Assembly: GCF_003710865.1 (NCBI RefSeq)
Contig: NZ_RHHO01000029.1
Span: forward strand, 1-53,453
DNA from: Brevibacillus borstelensis
Lineage (GTDB): Bacteria > Bacillota > Bacilli > Brevibacillales > Brevibacillaceae
Direction: 5' to 3'
Length of the DNA stretch: 53,453 nt
Of the stretch, positions 50,044-53,453 are shown one piece after another (positions within the stretch are counted from its first letter, which is position 1; every line of letters begins with the position of its first letter). The notes under the pieces are model-generated. The model saw only the letters and a list, made by a program, of their open reading frames with translations, was not told where the DNA came from and did no database searches. The position numbers and the translations under genes were made by a program.

Positions 50044-50301
50044 GTCGTTTCAAGCACCAGGATCATTTTTAAGACTGAACCCGAAAAAAGGTTGATGAAG
50101 GCCGTTCATGACAGGGTTTGGGCCAATATCCTGTTTAAGCAGGTGCTTGAAAATCGGGAGGAATACTGGTAAATCAATAGGTATGGGGATTGTATTCCTG
50201 TGGAAGAAAGGGGCCTTTTGTAAAAAGTGAACTGCTTTGCCAGAGGTGCTTGAAATGAAGGGCGTCTTTCCCATGTGTATCAAGGGTTATTTGCGGAGGC
50301 T
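50044..50301 (+). promoter_or_regulatory. CRISPR leader region with a repeated 11-bp motif
   Basis: The 258 bases between cas2 and the first repeat contain no gene. GGTGCTTGAAA occurs at 50142-50152 and 50245-50255, and its exact reverse complement TTTCAAGCACC at 50048-50058. The region is the probable leader, since it adjoins cas1/cas2 and the degenerate repeat is at the far end of the array. Confidence 0.65.
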
Positions 50302-50995
50302 CTGAAAGTAGCTGTGATGCTGAAAAGCGTTTAGCACGCTTCTTATTTTGTGCCGATCAATACTGTGGTTTTTCTGAAAGTAGCTGTGATGCTGAAAAGC
50401 GTTTAGCACAGTTTTGGAGGGTGGGAATAATGCCTTATTTCGCACCTCTGAAAGTAGCTGTGATGCTGAAAAGCGTTTAGCACTCGATGATTTGCACACC
50501 TATATTAGCGGTTATCTCCTGAAAGTAGCTGTGATGCTGAAAAGCGTTTAGCACATCATGCAACTGCTTTCCACGGGTAAAATTTCAATCGCTCTGAAAG
50601 TAGCTGTGATGCTGAAAAGCGTTTAGCACATCTTGAGGTGATCATGGATTCGCTGGTCATTCGCCCTGAAAGTAGCTGTGATGCTGAAAAGCGTTTAGCA
50701 CCTGTGCAACGTTTTTAAGGATTTAATGCAGTACAACCTGAAAGTAGCTGTGATGCTGAAAAGCGTTTAGCACGACAGATTCAGCCAGGGGCTTGCTGAC
50801 CCGCAAGAGGCTACCTGAAAGTAGCTGTGATGCTGAAAAGCGTTTAGCACTGGTCAGTACGATGGAATCCCATTGCTGGTACAGTCCTGAAAGTAGCTGT
50901 GATGCTGAAAAGCGTTTAGCACAACAGTGAATGTGTTGAAAATCGCCGTTGATGCCGGACTGAAAGTAGCTGTGATGCTGAAAAGCGTTTAGTAC
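50302..50995 (+). CRISPR. CRISPR array, 10 repeats and 9 spacers
   Basis: Ten 36-bp repeats (starts 50302, 50374, 50448, 50519, 50594, 50666, 50738, 50815, 50887, 50960), each beginning CTGAAAGTAGC and ending GTTTAGCAC; nine are identical and the tenth has one C-to-T change near its end. Spacers are 36, 38, 35, 39, 36, 36, 36, 41 and 37 bases. The repeat can fold as TGCTGAA/TTTAGCA around AAGCG. The last changed repeat marks the distal end, so the leader is on the cas2 side. No spacer is found elsewhere in the window by eye; a search was not possible. Confidence 0.98.
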
Positions 50996-51082
50996 CTGCC
51001 CCAATTAATCTCTCTGGTCACACTTATTAAGGGAACTTGTGGAACTCCGGCATGAAAAAGGGGAAGGACTTGTTACTTCGGA

Positions 51083-51922
51083 TGTCAACACCAAACTAGG
51101 AAGTTTTCTTAAGTGCCTGCTCTTTGTAGGCTAATGGGCTGAGATAACCCAATATCGAGTGAATTCTTGTTTCGTTAAACCACTTGGCGTATTTTCCTAG
51201 TTTCTAGCTTCAACTATGTCAGCGACTCAAACTGTCGATTCTTTACGAACTCTGCTTTGATCAGCTTAAAGGTTGCTTCCGCAACTGTATTGTCATAGGG
51301 GCAGCCCTTCATACTCAATGAACGCTTGATCTTGAACGTGTTGATTACTTCATTAATTGTACGATTTTTAAACTGACTTCCACGATCAGTGTGAAAAAGC
51401 TAGATTTGGCGTAGATCTCCTTTTACACTTGCAAATACTTCATAGACTAGTGCGGCTTGAATTTTCTGCAGCCGTGACCGATTAAACAAGTAACGAGCAA
51501 ACAAATATAGTGCCATTTGTTTCCAATCCGAACGTAGGTCAAGTCACTCACAACGGCTTCCATTGGTGCTTCTTTCGTAAACTTGCGATTAAGTTCGTTC
51601 TGGATCGGCAATCGTTACATGACGCCACTTTATACTTCGCAACTGTGTAGACGGAGACCAGGCCGTTTTTCTTCATCAAACGTCCAATGCGTCGTCTGGA
51701 AACCGTTATTCCCTCTTCTTGAAGTTTTGCTTTGATCTTCCTTTTGCTCCATAAACGCGCTGATTCTCTTCACAAATACGGATCATTGCTTGTTCCACTT
51801 CATTGACAGATGGTTGCTCATTATTCTCGTAGTAGTAGGTACTCCGATTGACCTGCAGAATCTTGCACATGGCCGATATGGGATACTTATGTGCATTTTG
51901 CCGAATCACTGTTATTTTGGAT
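51083..51922 (-). mobile_element. Truncated IS3-family element, copy 1
   Basis: Starts with TGTCAACACCAAACTAG, like copy 2, and carries a decayed minus-strand orfB: the readable piece 51706-51909 has AMCKILQVNRSTYYYENNE, and later parts match the integrase core with several frameshifts and stops. It has no orfA and ends where copy 2 begins, so it is an old, cut-down copy. Confidence 0.8.
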
Positions 51923-51935
51923 TGTCGACACCAAA

Positions 51936-52721
51936 CTAGACAGATTTCTTAAGTGCCACTTCTTTGTACGCTAATGGGCTTAGATAACCTAATGTAGAAT
52001 GAATCCTTGCTTCATTAAACCATTTGACGTATGTACTCAGCTCTTGCCTTAACTGGGCTAGCGATTCAAACTTTCGATTTCTCACGAATTCCGCTTTGAT
52101 CAGTTTAAAGGTTGCCTCCGCAACCGCATTGTCATAAGGGCAGCCTTTCATACTCAATGAGCGTTTGATTTTGAAGGTGTTGATAATTTCATCAATCGTT
52201 AGATTTTTAAATTCACTGCCACGATCCGTGTGAAAAAGCTGGATTTGGCGCAAATCTCCTTTTACGCTTGCAAATGCTTGCATCTTTGAATTTTCCACAA
52301 CTGTGACCGATAATCTCCCGATTAAACAAGTCAACGAGTAGGCAAATATAGTGCTATTTGTTTGCGACCCGAACGTAGGTCAAGTCATTTACAACGGCTT
52401 CCAGTGGTGCTTCTTTCACAAACTCGCGATTCAGTTCATTCTGAATCAGCGATTCATTACATGACGTTACATAAGGTTTATACTGTGCAACCGTGTAGAC
52501 CGATACCAGGCCGTTTTACTTCATCAAACGCCCAATGCGCCGTCTGAGACCGTCATTCCCTCTTCATGAAGTTTTGCCTTGAGCTTCTGTGCTCCATAAA
52601 CGCGCTGATTCTCTTCAAAAATACGGATAATTGCTTGTTCCGTCTCATCATCGACAGATGATTGCTCTTTACTCTCGTAGTAGTAGGTACTCCGATTGAC
52701 CTGGAGGATCTTACACATGGC
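51936..52721 (-). pseudogene. Broken IS3 transposase orfB
   Basis: The frame 52524-52718 (MCKILQVNRSTYYYESKEQ to MTVSDGALGV) breaks by a one-base deletion near 52545, and an in-frame stop follows. The later frame 51936-52334 holds the integrase core: FHTDRGSEFKN, then CPYDNAVAEATFKLIKAEF with the DDE glutamate region, and WFNEARIHSTLGYLSP. It is clearly an rve-type IS150/IS3 transposase, but cannot be translated as one product. Confidence 0.85.
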
Positions 52722-52759
52722 CGATACGGGATACTTATGAGCGTTTTGCTGAATTACCG

Positions 52760-53044
52760 TTATTTTCGTCCGAAGATCAGCGCCGCTTGCTTTAAAATAT
52801 CGTTCTCCATTTTCAATCGTTGAATTTCCTTACGTGACGCAAGAAGTTCCTTCTGCTCCACTGTCCGGTTGTCCTTTTCTTTGAAAGAACCTGTTGTTCT
52901 ACCTTGTTTGACCCAACGGTCAATTGCATATGCACTTAGATCATATTCTCTCAAAATTTCTGCACGTGGCTTGCCATTCTCATAAAGCTGAACCATCTGT
53001 TGTTTGAATTCATCTGTACATGATCGACGCTCACGCTTCCCCAT
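52760..53044 (-). CDS. IS3-family transposase OrfA
   Basis: ATG 53044 lies after GGAGAGTATGTC. The 94-residue product is a typical IS3 OrfA: KRERRSCTDEFKQQMVQLYENGKPRAEILREYDLSAYAIDRWVKQG (helix-turn-helix) and a C-terminal leucine-zipper-like helix EIQRLKMENDILKQAALIFGRK. It binds the element ends. The end overlaps the usual frameshift zone (CGAAAATAAC) that would produce an OrfAB fusion in an intact element. OrfB here is broken, so it can only act on other copies. Confidence 0.85.
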   Translation of the reverse strand: MGKRERRSCTDEFKQQMVQLYENGKPRAEILREYDLSAYAIDRWVKQGRTTGSFKEKDNRTVEQKELLASRKEIQRLKMENDILKQAALIFGRK

Positions 53045-53122
53045 GACATACTCTCCGTTCCCTTTCGATTTGGTTTCAATCTACTAGAACTTAAGAGAAT
53101 GGTCCAATTCAGTGTAGCCGAT

Positions 53123-53453
53123 CCAATCAAGAAATTTTCGATTTGATTCAAGATTACGTTGATGATCCCGAATCAATTAGCAAATTGTATAAAGCGCTAA
53201 TTGCTTATTTGGTACTTGAGGGAATTTATTTTACTGGTGAATTTGCTTATTTCCATTCACTCGTACGCACAAATAGAATGATCGGCTCGATAATTATGAT
53301 TAATTTGATTAAGGAAGATGAAACTCAGTACTCCGTATTATATGGCACCATACTTCAGATTATTATGTTTGAGTTTCCGGAGTTAAATACAAAGGAGAAC
53401 ATGGATTTTGCGGTTGAGTACATAAAGCGAAGCTGTTTATGGCAGACTAAAAA
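53123..53453 (+). CDS. Ribonucleotide reductase R2-like fragment, runs off the window
   Basis: The reading frame after the IS element is open to the window end and lacks its own start. It reads SKLYKALIAYLVLEGIYFTGEFAYFHSL, then GSIIMINLIKEDETQYSVLYGTILQIIMFEFPEL, matching in pattern the ferritin-like R2 (NrdB) segment with LEG, GS..MI..I..DE, and E.PEL. R2 proteins have RDExxH at the second site; here it reads EDETQY, so the metal-binding histidine is tyrosine. The 5' part is lost, probably by the IS insertion. It could be a decayed nrdB or an R2-like protein with another role. Confidence 0.45.

Larger units (their letters stand above)
51923..53119 (-). mobile_element. IS3-family element, copy 2 (degenerate)
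   Basis: About 1.2 kb from TGTCGACACC (51923) to a matching imperfect inverted end near 53119 (about 20 of 30 bases agree, including CTTAAG). It contains orfA and a broken orfB. GAT occurs on both flanks (51920-51922 and 53120-53122), a possible 3-bp target duplication. Confidence 0.75.

Noticed and set aside
50287..51004. Minus-strand frames containing repeated LNAFQHHSYFQ
   Set aside because: They are translations of the CRISPR repeats, not genes.

Overview
The window looks like a chromosomal segment of a spore-forming Bacillales bacterium, most likely Brevibacillus or a close relative. The reasons are a gerA-type germinant receptor operon, the MrfA/MrfB repair pair known from Bacillus, strong AGGAGG ribosome binding sites, frequent TTG/GTG starts, and B. 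subtilis-like gene sets such as yvaF/yvaD. Base composition is moderate to GC-rich across most of it, with AT-rich accessory patches at both ends.

Layout. 1-2.9 kb: an AT-rich island with the end of a YcaO-domain gene and an ABC permease/ATPase pair, probably the tail of a peptide natural-product (RiPP) locus. 3.1-7.7 kb: a von Willebrand lipoprotein, divergent from an AAA+ ATPase and a DUF2201-type metallopeptidase/VWA protein. 8.0-12.4 kb: an autoregulated TetR gene with an asymmetric heterodimeric ABC exporter. 12.5-18.5 kb: a repair block (endonuclease IV, MrfA helicase, MrfB exonuclease) and a coiled-coil protein built from 42-bp repeats. 18.6-27.6 kb: small regulators and drug-efflux genes: GNAT, MarR, TetR, MerR plus an SMR pair, a MocR regulator lacking its PLP lysine, and a yvaF/yvaD-like operon whose middle SMR gene is reduced to a scar. 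27.7-31.9 kb: a gerA operon with two frameshifted genes. 32.0-37.0 kb: a glycerate kinase / KdgT-like permease / LarA-like racemase operon divergent from a CdaR-type activator. 37.1-41.8 kb: an MBL-fold hydrolase, a secreted protein, and a MocR regulator divergent from proline dehydrogenase. 42.0-51.0 kb: a complete type I CRISPR-Cas locus of the MYXAN (DevTRS-like) kind, with a Cas4-Cas1 fusion and a 10-repeat array. 51.1-53.1 kb: two degenerate IS3-family copies. 53.1 kb to the end: a fragment resembling a ribonucleotide reductase beta subunit in which one metal-ligand histidine is replaced.

How it works together. Most blocks are self-contained regulator-plus-target units. The TetR gene sits directly upstream of the ABC exporter, MerR is translationally overlapped with the SMR pair, CdaR faces the hydroxy-acid operon across a cre-like site, and MocR faces proline dehydrogenase. 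The cas genes form one tightly overlapped operon ending at the array leader. The clearest anomalies are the hydroxy-acid operon pairing a nickel racemase homologue with glycerate kinase, the lysine-less MocR, the SMR scar, the duplicated metallopeptidase half, and the repeated motif in the CRISPR leader.

All calls were made by reading the sequence and recalling protein families. No database search was run.
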